A DNA stretch of 64,000 nucleotides from Balneolaceae bacterium (GTDB lineage Bacteria; Bacteroidota; Rhodothermia; Balneolales; Balneolaceae), in the NCBI GenBank assembly GCA_034521495.1, contig JAXHMK010000004.1, forward strand, positions 248,001-312,000, written 5' to 3'. Below, piece after piece: positions 17,994 to 27,191 of the stretch. The notes under the pieces were generated by a model. It was not told the origin of the DNA, ran no database searches, and worked only from the letters and a program-made list of their open reading frames with translations. Numbering within the stretch: the first letter of the stretch is position 1; every line of letters starts with the position of its first letter. The position numbers and the translations under genes were made by a program.

Positions 17994-18680
17994 TCATTTT
18001 ACTTCTCTTTTTAATTCACGCAGATATTCTTCCATAAACTGTACCCGACGTTCAGCCTCTTTTTTTGCTGTCTTGGTATGCATCAAACCGGGCAGCTTAA
18101 AAAGCTTTTCGTAAAAATGGTCGATGGTCCATTTGCCATCATTTGGCTCTCTGTTTTCTGATAGCGGGTCCTCCGGATCATACAGCGGCCGATCCAGCTT
18201 TCCGCCCACCATCAGGCAGCGCGCAATCCCAATTGCGCCGATAGCATCCAGCCGGTCGGCATCCTGTACAATTTTCGCTTCAATGGTTTTTGGCGGAATT
18301 CCTGCAGAAAAACTGTGTGCTTCTATCGCATGTTTCACCCCTTCAATTTTGTCTGATGGAAACACAATGCCGGATAAAAATTCACCCGCTTTTTCAGCCG
18401 CAAACGCTGAGGCTTTTTTACGCTCGGGATGATCTTTGGGGAGTATTACACAATCGTGAAGCCATGCAGCGGCAATTACAATCTCAGCATCGGCAGATTC
18501 GTTTTCCAGGATCTGCTTTGCGTTTGTTACAACGCGTAGAATATGTTGGATATCGTGGGCAGAATCTCTTGAGCCGATTAGCTCACGTTCGATGAATGTT
18601 TGGCAATGTTCTTCGAGGTTTTTAATATTTGGTTTTTCTGATTCCTGCATTGGACATCTTAAATCGTAAGGGTAATTCAT
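17994..18680 (-). CDS. HD-domain phosphohydrolase (YedJ/YpgQ-like)
   Basis: This 228-residue cytosolic metal-dependent phosphohydrolase shows H42/H46 in AHDIQHILRV, the HD pair at 75-76 in AAWLHDC and a later Asp in VQDADRLDAIGAIG. Downstream segments (KWTIDHFYEKLFKLPGLM) match the YedJ/YpgQ family, which hydrolyses nucleoside phosphates. Two starts are possible, 18680 or the internal ATG at 18650. The 18680 ATG overlaps the 8-bp target duplication of a family A element at 18687, so the insertion now separates the gene from its old upstream DNA. It converges with the histidine kinase gene, 25 bp apart. Confidence 0.88.
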   Translation of the reverse strand: MNYPYDLRCPMQESEKPNIKNLEEHCQTFIERELIGSRDSAHDIQHILRVVTNAKQILENESADAEIVIAAAWLHDCVILPKDHPERKKASAFAAEKAGEFLSGIVFPSDKIEGVKHAIEAHSFSAGIPPKTIEAKIVQDADRLDAIGAIGIARCLMVGGKLDRPLYDPEDPLSENREPNDGKWTIDHFYEKLFKLPGLMHTKTAKKEAERRVQFMEEYLRELKREVK

Positions 18681-18686
18681 GAATTA

Positions 18687-18838
18687 GTATGTGTTTAGCG
18701 ACCTGGCAGAGTGCGATAGCTCCTGCCAGAGTCGCGGGTTGCAGTTTTTGAAAATATTGCCTTGATCCACAACTCTGACAGGAACCGAAAAGCACGGCGC
18801 TCTGTCAGGTTGTTTGACTCAAACCGCTAAACACATAC
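18687..18838. mobile_element. MITE-like element, family A (copy 1)
   Basis: This is a 152-bp non-coding element with inverted ends GTATGTGTTTAGCG and CGCTAAACACATAC. It is flanked by a perfect 8-bp direct repeat ATGAATTA (18679-18686 and 18839-18846), the mark of transposition. Inside are two stem-loops built from CTGGCAG..CTGCCAG and CTGACAG..CTGTCAG. A second copy in the opposite orientation lies at 50317-50457. No transposase ORF is present, so a partner transposase elsewhere would have mobilised it. Confidence 0.92.
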
Positions 18839-18867
18839 ATGAATTACCCTTACTACACATATATTTA

Positions 18868-19770
18868 TTATTCTACTACGGAATCTTCTCTGTTTCCATA
18901 CTCCGCCCATGAAGCCTCATACGGACGAACGGAATCATAACCCATCAAACGAAGTGTAAAATAAGCATGAGCCCCGCGATTATTGGTTTGACAATGCGGA
19001 ATGATCTCTTTGTCGGGTGTCAAACCCGCTGCTGAATACAGCTCCTGGATTTCATTTGCTGATTTAAAATAAGGCACTCCTTCCGATTCAATGACTTGAC
19101 TCCACTCCAGGTGGATTGCGTTGGGAATATGTCCGTTCTTCTCGGCTCGTTCAGTTTCACCTGTATATTCTCCTTCTGATCGAACATCGAACACAATTTT
19201 ATCAGGATCTGATGATGCGGCCATGACCGTTTCAAAATCACAAAATCTGGATTCCTGCACAGTTGTGGTAAAATTTCCCTCCATTGACACATTTCGTGAT
19301 TCTTCAACTGTTGGATAATCATTTTCCATCCATGCAGCATACCCTCCATTTACCAGCGATGCATTAGAAAAACCGTAATATTCCAGTGCATAAAAAAGTC
19401 TCGATGCAGCCAGGCTATTCCCCTCATCCATGATAACCACTCGATCTTCTTGATTCAGGCCAATGCTTCTCATTTTTTCCTGGAATAATTCCGGTCCGAT
19501 TAAAAAATTGGGTATTGGATGATTCGGATCGGCAAGTTCAGGGATGGCTGCAAAATGAACGGCTTCCGGGACAAAGGGCCCGGTTGTATTTGAACGGGCA
19601 TCAATCAACAACAGGTTTTCATCCGATAGCATGGTTTGCAATTCATCAGCTTCTACCAAAAGATCAGCATTGGGATAATGTTCGAGGCTCTCAGTTTCGT
19701 TTGTTGAACCGGAACAACCTGTATAAATAAAAACAAATAACAGAAGGATAAATGTGTAACTCTTTTTCAT
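18868..19770 (-). CDS. Rhodanese-like sulfurtransferase lipoprotein
   Basis: This 300-residue protein has a lipoprotein signal ending at a Cys (FIYTGCSGS, about residue 19) and two rhodanese domains. The N-terminal domain (about 38-150) has LLLIDARSN in place of an active site. The C-terminal domain (about 170-295) carries the likely catalytic Cys in PHCQTNNRGAHAY. The arrangement matches 3-mercaptopyruvate/thiosulfate sulfurtransferases, here exported to the periplasmic face. The loop CQTNNR differs from the usual CxxGxR of MST enzymes, so the substrate is uncertain. Confidence 0.88.
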   Translation of the reverse strand: MKKSYTFILLLFVFIYTGCSGSTNETESLEHYPNADLLVEADELQTMLSDENLLLIDARSNTTGPFVPEAVHFAAIPELADPNHPIPNFLIGPELFQEKMRSIGLNQEDRVVIMDEGNSLAASRLFYALEYYGFSNASLVNGGYAAWMENDYPTVEESRNVSMEGNFTTTVQESRFCDFETVMAASSDPDKIVFDVRSEGEYTGETERAEKNGHIPNAIHLEWSQVIESEGVPYFKSANEIQELYSAAGLTPDKEIIPHCQTNNRGAHAYFTLRLMGYDSVRPYEASWAEYGNREDSVVE

Positions 19771-19869
19771 AACGATGTTTACTGGTTTTAAATGGAAGAT
19801 TTGTTTTTCTATTAATTATTATTTCAACAATTGGAGGTTGATAATTTATCTGTGCGACAATTCTTAATA

Positions 19870-20208
19870 GATAACCTACCCCTTTTTTATGATGTAAACT
19901 TGTTGAATGTACTTTGTTCTTTTGTCTTGATACAAAAGAACGAAAAAAAATCAAGGCTGTGAATACTTGGCGGCGGACACGAGTTCACCGTGGAATCCTT
20001 TCAATGGTCCATATCGCCCAAAAACTTTAAAATTCGCTACTCGCCGGTATGAAAGGATTCTCCTCACGGTTCAATCGTTGTCCTTTTACCCGCCAACTAT
20101 TCAAGGCCAATAACTCTTCAATAATTATCATTTTCATTAAAAATATTATAAACCATCGATTATATTCACCTTAAATAATTTAATTTAAAGTTAATGGAGT
20201 AACTTCTT
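19870..20208. mobile_element. MITE-like element, family B (copy 1)
   Basis: This 339-bp non-coding element has ends GATAACCTACCCC and GGAGTAACTTCTT (inverted, imperfect). It is flanked by 9-bp direct repeats TTCTTAATA (19861-19869) and TTCTCAATA (20209-20217), one mismatch. It contains a GTTCTTTTGT..ACAAAAGAAC hairpin followed by an A-run, then a long inverted repeat (TGAATACTTGGCGG .. CCGCCAACTATTCA) enclosing CCGTGGAATCCTTTCA and TGAAAGGATTCTCC arms. Related copies lie at 59534-59867 (complete, reversed) and 37703-37955 (truncated). Confidence 0.87.
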
Positions 20209-20439
20209 TTCTCAATACAGTCACCCAATTTAAGAATGCGAATTTAGATTTCCAGTCAGGAACCTAAGAAACTTAGTTTTTCTTACTCAGAATGCAGAAT
20301 AAGTAATTGGTTAAGGTGGCAGTCACAATTTTCCAAAATAAGCATTATAACTTCATAAACCGTCCTTTTCTACCTCTTTCCTATTACCTTTTGACCAGAA
20401 TTAGAGACTGTCAGTCGCAGATCAACATTACTAAATATT

Positions 20440-21612
20440 TTACTCGGACAGGTTAAAATATAACCTGGGGCGAAAGGGATTTCCCATACTGCTGCCGGGG
20501 TAAAAAGAAGCATGCAGAGGCCCAAGCGGGTAAAGGGCAATACCTTTGGTTCTGCCGTTGAGCATTCGCTGTATCACAGGCCTGGGGATGTGAATATAAC
20601 GCGGGGTGTCTTCTTGTAAAGGTATGTCAATATCAATAATCATCTGGGTGTTGAGCACCTGTTCTATCGGTTCATTCATTGTGAATGAGTGATAAGTTAC
20701 TTCTTCGCGAATCCAGCTTTCATCTCCACTCAAAATTTCAACAAGTCGAATCCGGTTGAGTTCAGGCAGGGCGGTTTCCTCGGTATACGAAAAAGAGTAA
20801 GGCACGAGCTCCAGCATTCCATAGCCCTCAGCAGTTCTGTTCCGGTATCTATTTAAATTCCATCGCAAGAGAATAATTTTAGAATTATCAACGGACAGAA
20901 TTGGTGTGCCTCCATCTGCCCAGCTTCTAAAGTTAACTTCGGGGTACTCGGCATCAATCATTCCGGTTTCAAGGGCTGGCACTGAATAGGCAAACTCCTC
21001 TGGCTGCGGAACTGGTGGCGGATATGGTACCTGCTCACCCTTATCGGGTGTTGTGTCCGAGACATTCACAATATCTACTCTCACGTAATCAACGTCCAGG
21101 GTATACACAAGCGGCCCCCAATCCATAAGCGCTATATGGGCGTTAATTTGATCTCCCGGTTTTACATCAAATTGGCGGGTCGTCATACTGATGGTGTGCC
21201 ATTTATCAGAATGCGGAATATCGAATTCCATTAAATGAGCGTAATTATCAGTTGTACGCTGTGTCCGCAGTTGCATGTTTAGCCGCCGAGGAGCGTGGCT
21301 TGATCTTACCCTGGCTTCCATTTTCAGTTCATAACCTGGCTTCGCAAGTTCTTCATAATCCGAAATATCTGCTGACAGTGTTCGCATGATGGCCCACCAT
21401 ATATTGTGTTTGTCATTTGTGGCATCCACTACAAACCGGGCAAAACCATCGTGCCACTCCAGCGAACTTACAGCTTCGCCATCACCCGTAAATGTGACCC
21501 ATTCCGATTTCGGTTCGCCATCAAACGTTTCCAGAAACTGGCTGTGAGAGGCTGTAGCTCCGAGTAGAAACAACACCATCAAAGATGAGAACCATCTGAA
21601 TAGTGAAATCAT
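20440..21612 (-). CDS. Secreted beta-sandwich protein, probable carbohydrate-binding
   Basis: The 390-residue protein has a signal peptide (about 1-25) and two regions. The first (about 28-185) looks like a jelly-roll binding module (WHDGFARFVVDA, SDKWHTISMTTRQFDV). A proline-rich linker follows (QVPYPPPVPQPEEF). The C-terminal region (about 225-390) resembles DNRLRE/CBM96-type domains, ending GIALYPLGPLHASFYPGSS and RPRLYFNLSE. No catalytic motif was seen. It sits next to a CE15 esterase on the same strand (222 bp apart), so polysaccharide binding is a reasonable inference. I do not recognise a named family with certainty. Confidence 0.65.
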   Translation of the reverse strand: MISLFRWFSSLMVLFLLGATASHSQFLETFDGEPKSEWVTFTGDGEAVSSLEWHDGFARFVVDATNDKHNIWWAIMRTLSADISDYEELAKPGYELKMEARVRSSHAPRRLNMQLRTQRTTDNYAHLMEFDIPHSDKWHTISMTTRQFDVKPGDQINAHIALMDWGPLVYTLDVDYVRVDIVNVSDTTPDKGEQVPYPPPVPQPEEFAYSVPALETGMIDAEYPEVNFRSWADGGTPILSVDNSKIILLRWNLNRYRNRTAEGYGMLELVPYSFSYTEETALPELNRIRLVEILSGDESWIREEVTYHSFTMNEPIEQVLNTQMIIDIDIPLQEDTPRYIHIPRPVIQRMLNGRTKGIALYPLGPLHASFYPGSSMGNPFRPRLYFNLSE

Positions 21613-21834
21613 AATCGTACAATAGTTTTAAGATTTGGGTATCAACCCAAAAGATAAGAGTCAAAAATTAAAAATTTATTTATTGTGAGTGGATCGTTAG
21701 AGAGCCTGGCCACAAGGCACACCACTGACAAATATCGATCGCCCGATCGCTGAATGAGGGATCAAACGTATTAATTCTTAAGATACCCATCGGACGGTAA
21801 ACCCAACCGTCTGATGGGGTTTTCAAAACCATTT

Positions 21835-23046
21835 TTAATCCCTGCTAAAGTGATAGTCAGCAAATTTTATGTATTGATCCCAATCATAGAGTGAAAGGTC
21901 GTGCTCGCCGCTGCGAATATGATACCCGGTATACGATTCGATGATCGGCTGATTTACGGGTGGCATCTCATCCGGTACATTCACCGGAAGCTGATAGATT
22001 TTTTCATACAGATCCGAAGCGTGTTTCAGTGCTAAGAACTCGCCTTTGGGATCGGCTCCCGGATCTTCTTCCGCGCTTCCTACATAGACCGGGCGGGGAG
22101 CTATTGTAGAGATCAGCATATGTTGATCCACCGGTAGGTCTGCTTCGCGATTGTTGTATTGCTCAAGGTTATCGCAAAACCAGTGCGGTCGTACATCATT
22201 CAAAAGCTTAATAGTTTCACTGAATTCACGCTTATAAAGAGCCGCACCGCCGCAACCCGACTCATTTGATACCACTATTGCAAATCGCTCATCGTTAGCT
22301 GCCGTCCACAGCGCAGACTTTCCGCCTCTTGAATGTCCGATTAGAACCACCTGATCTTCATTGATCGCAGGATCTCTCTCAAAATAATCCATGATACGCA
22401 TAGCACCCCATCCCCAGGCACCGAGCGCTTTCATGCCGTCCGGCTGATTGAGCTGCTCCGGGTAGAGTTGATCCACGATATCGTGGTGCCATGTTTCCTT
22501 GTCATCGTCGGCTACATCTCCAACGTGAAACGCCGCCATCGCATAGCCTTTTGGAATCACCCGCTCAACCGGCCAGAAATCCATCTGTACTTCACGAGTT
22601 GGATCGATATTTTCAACCGGGCGGTGATTGATCAAAAGAAAAGCGGGAGCCGGTCTTTCTGCAGCTTTTGGAAGAAAGAGATTCAAGCGGATTGTGATGC
22701 TGTTACTATTCCTGCGAACCGTAATATCCACCTCTTTCAGCGTGGCGGTTCCGTTTATAGCTGTTGGATCTTCATTAATCAGATCAAATTCGATCGCATC
22801 AAAATGATCGGGAATCTGTCCATATACCAACTCCTCGTAAAGAGCTATAATTTCAGGGCGCCGGATATTTCTCCAATCGCGAACCGTTGTAACCCGATCA
22901 CCGTTTTCAGTTTCCAGGATAGACGGCAGAGTATAATCAGGGACTTTCGATTCATCGTAGTTGAGCTCGTAATCCTGGCTGAAACCCATATTTACAGCTA
23001 TCAAAAAGAGCAATAAAAAAAGTAAAAAAGAACCGATTTTTTTCAT
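21835..23046 (-). CDS. Secreted glucuronoyl esterase-like hydrolase (CE15)
   Basis: This alpha/beta hydrolase would cut esters between glucuronic acid in xylan and lignin alcohols, or related esters. The chosen start at 23046 gives a clean signal peptide (KKIGSFLLFLLLFLIAVNM); an in-frame extension to 23100 is less likely. CE15 hallmarks are present: LIGHSRGGKSALWTAANDER with the nucleophile Ser, NESGCGGAALYKR just after, and the C-terminal His in RSGEHDLSLYDWDQY. The mature protein is about 380 residues, usual for bacterial CE15. The beta-sandwich protein gene follows it in the same direction. Confidence 0.9.
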   Translation of the reverse strand: MKKIGSFLLFLLLFLIAVNMGFSQDYELNYDESKVPDYTLPSILETENGDRVTTVRDWRNIRRPEIIALYEELVYGQIPDHFDAIEFDLINEDPTAINGTATLKEVDITVRRNSNSITIRLNLFLPKAAERPAPAFLLINHRPVENIDPTREVQMDFWPVERVIPKGYAMAAFHVGDVADDDKETWHHDIVDQLYPEQLNQPDGMKALGAWGWGAMRIMDYFERDPAINEDQVVLIGHSRGGKSALWTAANDERFAIVVSNESGCGGAALYKREFSETIKLLNDVRPHWFCDNLEQYNNREADLPVDQHMLISTIAPRPVYVGSAEEDPGADPKGEFLALKHASDLYEKIYQLPVNVPDEMPPVNQPIIESYTGYHIRSGEHDLSLYDWDQYIKFADYHFSRD

Positions 23047-23230
23047 GGCTTTTGTCTCATTTTCAACTTGTTTTTGATTAAAGTACATTTTTATTATCAA
23101 TAATGTACATATTCGGGTACCACCCGCGAATATCTGGTAAAAACTATTTAAGATTCAGAAATCGTTACAATTACAGAGCGGTTAAAATTATTTCCAAGTT
23201 CCTATTGTTATGTAATATAAATGGATGATT

Positions 23231-23668
23231 ATGAAGTCAAAAAAGCTTTTACTGCTAACATGTTTTGCCCTCATATCTGTAATAGCTATGGGCCAAAGCA
23301 ATAAAGCTACTGTTCTTTTAAATGGTGTTGAAAGAGTACCCAATGTTCATACACCAGCTACGGGAACAGCCGAGGTATGGATTGAGTCTGACTCACTTTA
23401 CGTGAAAGGAGAATTTTCTGATTTACTAAACAGGTATTTTTCGAGCAACATCCATTTTGGCAAAAAAGGCGAAACCGGAAATCCTATCTACAAACTTCAG
23501 CCGGATCTCTCAGAAAATTACAGGAGCGGAACATTCGACCCGGAAAAGAATAAATTTCCGCTGAGCGATGCCACGCGGGAGGCGTTCAATAACGGGATGC
23601 TCTATATGATTGTAGCCTCCTACGATCACCGGCGGGGAGAAATACGCGGACAAATCAATCCAAATTAA
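23231..23668 (+). CDS. Secreted CHRD-domain protein
   Basis: This 145-residue exported protein has a signal peptide (KSKKLLLLTCFALISVIAMG) and one CHRD domain. The typical start is ATVLLNGVERVPNVHTPATG and the typical end is the strand RGEIRGQINPN. CHRD domains (first noted in chordin) are all-beta modules of unknown biochemical role, found in many secreted bacterial proteins. A start six bases upstream (23225) is also in frame. The SDR gene begins 39 bp downstream on the same strand. Confidence 0.88.
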   Translation: MKSKKLLLLTCFALISVIAMGQSNKATVLLNGVERVPNVHTPATGTAEVWIESDSLYVKGEFSDLLNRYFSSNIHFGKKGETGNPIYKLQPDLSENYRSGTFDPEKNKFPLSDATREAFNNGMLYMIVASYDHRRGEIRGQINPN

Positions 23669-23707
23669 AATTCAGTCATTTTTAAATAAACCGATCAGAT
23701 TATAAAC

Positions 23708-24355
23708 ATGAAGATTACAATTGTTGGCGCACACGGAAGTATTGCCATGTTACTGCACCCAATGTTAATTGAAGCAGGGCATTCAGTCAGAGGAATCATC
23801 CGAAAAGAGGAACAGGCAGATGATCTGCGTGAACTCGGGGTTGAACCTGTTGTTGCAGATATCGAAAAACTGGATGACATTTCGGAAGCAGTGGGAAACG
23901 TAGATGCTGTTCTTTTTGCCGCAGGAGCAGGGCCGGGAAGTGGCGCAGCCCGAAAATGGACGGTAGATCGTGATGGCGCCATCAAACTGATGGAAGCCTG
24001 CCACAAAAACGGCATTGACCGATATCTCATCATCAGCGCGATGGGACTCGACGAACCCCGCGGAAGTGAAGTGTTTAAAGTCTATCAGAAAGCAAAAGCA
24101 GAAGCCGACAAAGCCCTTCGAAAGAGCGGCCTGGATTACACTATCGTAAAACCGGGACGGCTGACGGATGAACCGGGTACCGGAAAGGTTTCTATCGGTA
24201 AGAATTTAGAACGTGGTGAAATTCCGCGGGAGGATGTAGCTGCGGTTTTGGCAAGGGTTTTTGAATCGGACGAAACCATTGGTATGGAGTTTGATTTGGT
24301 GAAGGGAGAAAAGCCTATCGATAAAAACCTTTTCAGCAAGACAAAAAATTTATAA
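23708..24355 (+). CDS. NAD(P)-binding SDR protein (YtfG/atypical SDR)
   Basis: This 215-residue single-domain Rossmann-fold protein has an N-terminal dinucleotide-binding loop (MKITIVGAHGSIAMLL, about 5-15). An Asp strand (PVVADIEKLDD) and the AVLFAAGAGPGSG region characteristic of atypical short-chain dehydrogenases follow. The catalytic YxxxK-like motif appears as VYQKAKAEADK, preceded by ISAMGLD. Relatives include YtfG-like and SDR_a5 NAD(P)H-binding proteins. The substrate is unknown. It precedes the lasso-peptide locus by about 107 bp but is not a known part of such loci. Confidence 0.85.
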   Translation: MKITIVGAHGSIAMLLHPMLIEAGHSVRGIIRKEEQADDLRELGVEPVVADIEKLDDISEAVGNVDAVLFAAGAGPGSGAARKWTVDRDGAIKLMEACHKNGIDRYLIISAMGLDEPRGSEVFKVYQKAKAEADKALRKSGLDYTIVKPGRLTDEPGTGKVSIGKNLERGEIPREDVAAVLARVFESDETIGMEFDLVKGEKPIDKNLFSKTKNL

Positions 24356-24462
24356 AGAGTAAAAAAATGAAATTCTCTTGTAAAACCGCCCTTTTTTAAC
24401 TAATCTTTCTTGCGGTAAAGAAAAATAAACTTGGCTAATTATCTAACTTAATTCTATTTCTT

Positions 24463-24618
24463 ATGGGCGTACAAAAAACATCTACAGAAGACATTAAAAA
24501 ATGGGAATCTCCGACAATCATAGAACTTGATATTTCTGATACAAAATTTGGCGAACAGGGTGATGATGACGGAGATGGCTTTGGGGAAGGAGATATCAAT
24601 CCTCCTCCACGAAGTTAA
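24463..24618 (+). CDS. Lasso-peptide precursor (A)
   Basis: This 51-residue peptide is too short for usual gene calling. It begins MGVQKTSTEDIKKWESPTII, a lasso leader with the aromatic-x-x-Pro pattern (WESP at 14-17) that binds the PqqD-like RRE. A Thr at residue 27 would be the conserved -2 residue of the leader. Cleavage after Lys28 would give a 23-residue core starting FGEQGDDDGDG and ending PPPRS, with Asp at core positions 6, 7, 8 and 10 as possible ring acceptors. A start at Gly30 is the alternative. It is identified chiefly by position, directly upstream of the B2 protease, cyclase and B1 genes. Confidence 0.82.
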   Translation: MGVQKTSTEDIKKWESPTIIELDISDTKFGEQGDDDGDGFGEGDINPPPRS

Positions 24619-24702
24619 TAAAGTTATTGGCCGGCCTTTTTATATTGAGGTGCTCTGTTGGGTTTTGTTTGCTTTTATCTCATTGCTCAATAAATTCCCT
24701 GT

Positions 24703-25137
24703 ATGAAATGGGAAGCTCTAAAAATCTTTATCAAAAAACCAATTTATGAGAAATTTCATCTCATAAAAATCAGTGCATACGTTGCCTGGTATCGTTTTTT
24801 CATTTTGAGCTTTTCTTTTAAGAAACTTTCCAAAAAACTTGGGGAACTGAATACGATACCTCTGCAAGCCGATAGCAAACCGGAAACTTTCAACCTTGCA
24901 GACAAGATAAGGCATGTCAGCCAGGTTGTGCCGTGGGAGTCAAAATGCCTGGTTCAAGCTGTCGTTGCAAAAATTTTGTTACGAAAAAGGGGGATCGAAA
25001 GCACTCTCTATCTCGGAGTTCGAAAAGCAGAAGATGGTTCATCGCTTGAAGCACACGCCTGGCTGGACGTGGGCAATCAAACCATTCTGGGTGGAGATGT
25101 CTCCGATCAGTTTACTGTGGTTTCGAGTTATACGTAA
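24703..25137 (+). CDS. Lasso-peptide leader protease (B2, transglutaminase-like)
   Basis: This 144-residue member of the Transglut_core3/lasso B2 family removes the precursor leader. The catalytic triad fits C82 (PWESKCLVQAVVAKILL), H118 (LEAHAWLDV) and D122. The surrounding motif RGIESTLYLGVRK is typical of B2 proteins. It lies 84 bp after the precursor gene. The cyclase gene starts 18 bp downstream, so they form one transcription unit. It appears complete. Confidence 0.92.
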   Translation: MKWEALKIFIKKPIYEKFHLIKISAYVAWYRFFILSFSFKKLSKKLGELNTIPLQADSKPETFNLADKIRHVSQVVPWESKCLVQAVVAKILLRKRGIESTLYLGVRKAEDGSSLEAHAWLDVGNQTILGGDVSDQFTVVSSYT

Positions 25138-25155
25138 GTCAACGATGGAGATTTT

Positions 25156-27096
25156 ATGAGTGCAATCTTTGGGTTCTGTTCTTTTGATGATTTACCGACA
25201 TCGCATATCGAACAGAACATTCAAAAAATGAAGGAAGCACTCGATCTATGGGCTCCCGATGGTTTCAAAACCATTATTACCGATTCGGCTGGTTTTGGTA
25301 TTGCTGTCCAGGCTTTGCGGGATGTAGATCAACATCATGCTGCCCCCGATTTCATATCAAAAATCAGATCTCATCCTGTTTACCGCTTACCGCACGTCTT
25401 GATAACCAGAGAAGAATTGATTGAACGGTCCTTACATCAAAAAATCAAACCAAAGCACGATTCAGAACTGATTCTGGAACAATATCTTCAAAATGGATAA
25501 AATGCTCCTCAGACATTGATGGGCGACTGGGCATTTGCCGCTTTCGACTCAAGAAAAAAACAATTGACTCTTGCCCGCGATCACATCGGGAATACGGCCG
25601 TTTATTACACGCGAAATCGTTCGTTTGTTGCATTTGCACCTACGCCTCATGCACTGCTTGCCCTCGAGGGTGTTTCAAATGAACTGGACGAATGGAAACT
25701 TGCCTGCGACATGGCCCGGTTTCCTCAACCTGAAACGGCCGATCATACTAAATGGAAAGAAATACGGCAGCTTTTACCCTCTCATCAATTGTCAGCCGAC
25801 TCCCAAAATCTCTCTGTGGAGCGTTATTGGTCGTTTGATGAAATACCCTCTGTTCGTTTCAATTCTGATGAGGAGTATTATGAACAATTTCGAAAAGTGA
25901 TGAGCCGGGCTGTTCAAACCCGAATCGAGGGATATAGAAATGTAGGAACCACCTTAAGTTCCGGTTTTGATTCCGGTGCTGTAACTGCCTTTGCCGCAAA
26001 ACTTCTTGGCGAAGAAAACAGATCGCTTTCTGCCTACACCTCAGTACCCCTCTACAAAAATGTAGAAGGTATGCGGGAAAGTGTGGTTGATGAATGGCCG
26101 ATTGCACACAGCCACACTCGTTTATATCCCAATATCAAGCATATACCGGTTGACGGTCAGAGCTCCGCTCCGCATCAGGTTTTGAAGAAAATTGTGTATG
26201 AATACGGGGAAACCGTGCTTACAACGGGGAATGCATTTTGGATTGAAGAGATCCTTCAGGAAGCCAGCGAAGATGGAATACAGGTTTTGCTGACCGGTCA
26301 GATGGGGAATGGCGGTATCTCCTGGAATGGCAGCCGAAACCAAATTTTGTACCATTTTTTAGAAGGCCATTGGAAAACGGGAATTACTTCAGTGAAAAGT
26401 TTTAAAGCAAACTACGGTGTAAGCTGGTACAAGGTTCTAAAGTACCTTTTTTTATGGCAGCTTTTATCACCTGTCAAAAAAACGTTGAAGCAGATTGCAA
26501 ACCCAAATAAACCTCTTTGGAGCCCTGCTGCTCCCATAAATCCAGATTTTGCCGAACGCATGAGTTTAAACACTGCGATCCGTGGATCATTATTGACCGA
26601 ATATAAACACACACTGGAAAGTCCCGGCAAGAGCAGAGTTCAAATTATGGATGTAAATGCTCCTATCGTCTGCGCAACCTGGCATCGAGACGGAGCTAAT
26701 CATACTATGGATATTCTTGATCCAACGGCTGATCTCCGATTATTAAAGTTTTGCTTTGGGATTCCGGATGAGCTTCACGCAAAAGAAGGAAGGCAACGTC
26801 TCCTAATCAAAAATGCACTGAAAGATATTGTCCCTGATGAGGTTTTAAACTACAAATACAAAGGCCGTCAGGCAGCGGATATTGGCCTGCGGTTGCTGGA
26901 TTATAAAGAGGAACTGAAATCCGAGATCGATTCTATATCAGACATCCCAGCTGTTCAGGAGTATCTTGATATTTCCTCCCTTTACAAATCTTTGGAAAAT
27001 TTATCTCCGGATTTATCCTATTCAGAAAGCTATCAACATTCCACTCGTTTGTTATCCGGTCTGATGTATGGATATTTCCTGGATAGATATGGGTAA
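25156..27096 (+). pseudogene. Lasso cyclase (C, asparagine-synthetase-like) interrupted by an in-frame stop
   Basis: Read through, this is a 645-residue asparagine synthetase-like macrolactam synthetase that would adenylate an Asp side chain and close the lasso ring. A TAA at 25498-25500 stops it after residue 114, but the frame is unchanged and homology resumes at once (LQNG, stop, NAPQTLMGDWAFAAFD). The N-terminal domain starts MSAIFGF, with Ser where glutamine-dependent synthetases have Cys2, as in lasso cyclases. The pyrophosphatase motif reads TTLSSGFDSGAV at about 265-276. TAA is one substitution away from AAA, GAA or CAA. Restart at the ATG at 25516 would give a 526-residue protein lacking most of the N-domain. 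Confidence 0.88.
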
Positions 27097-27191
27097 GAGA
27101 AATCCCATCAACTAAATAAACCTGCTTGGCAGTTACGTTTGTGATCAGTATTATTCAGCAAATAAACAGATGAGCTTTAAGTAATCTATTC

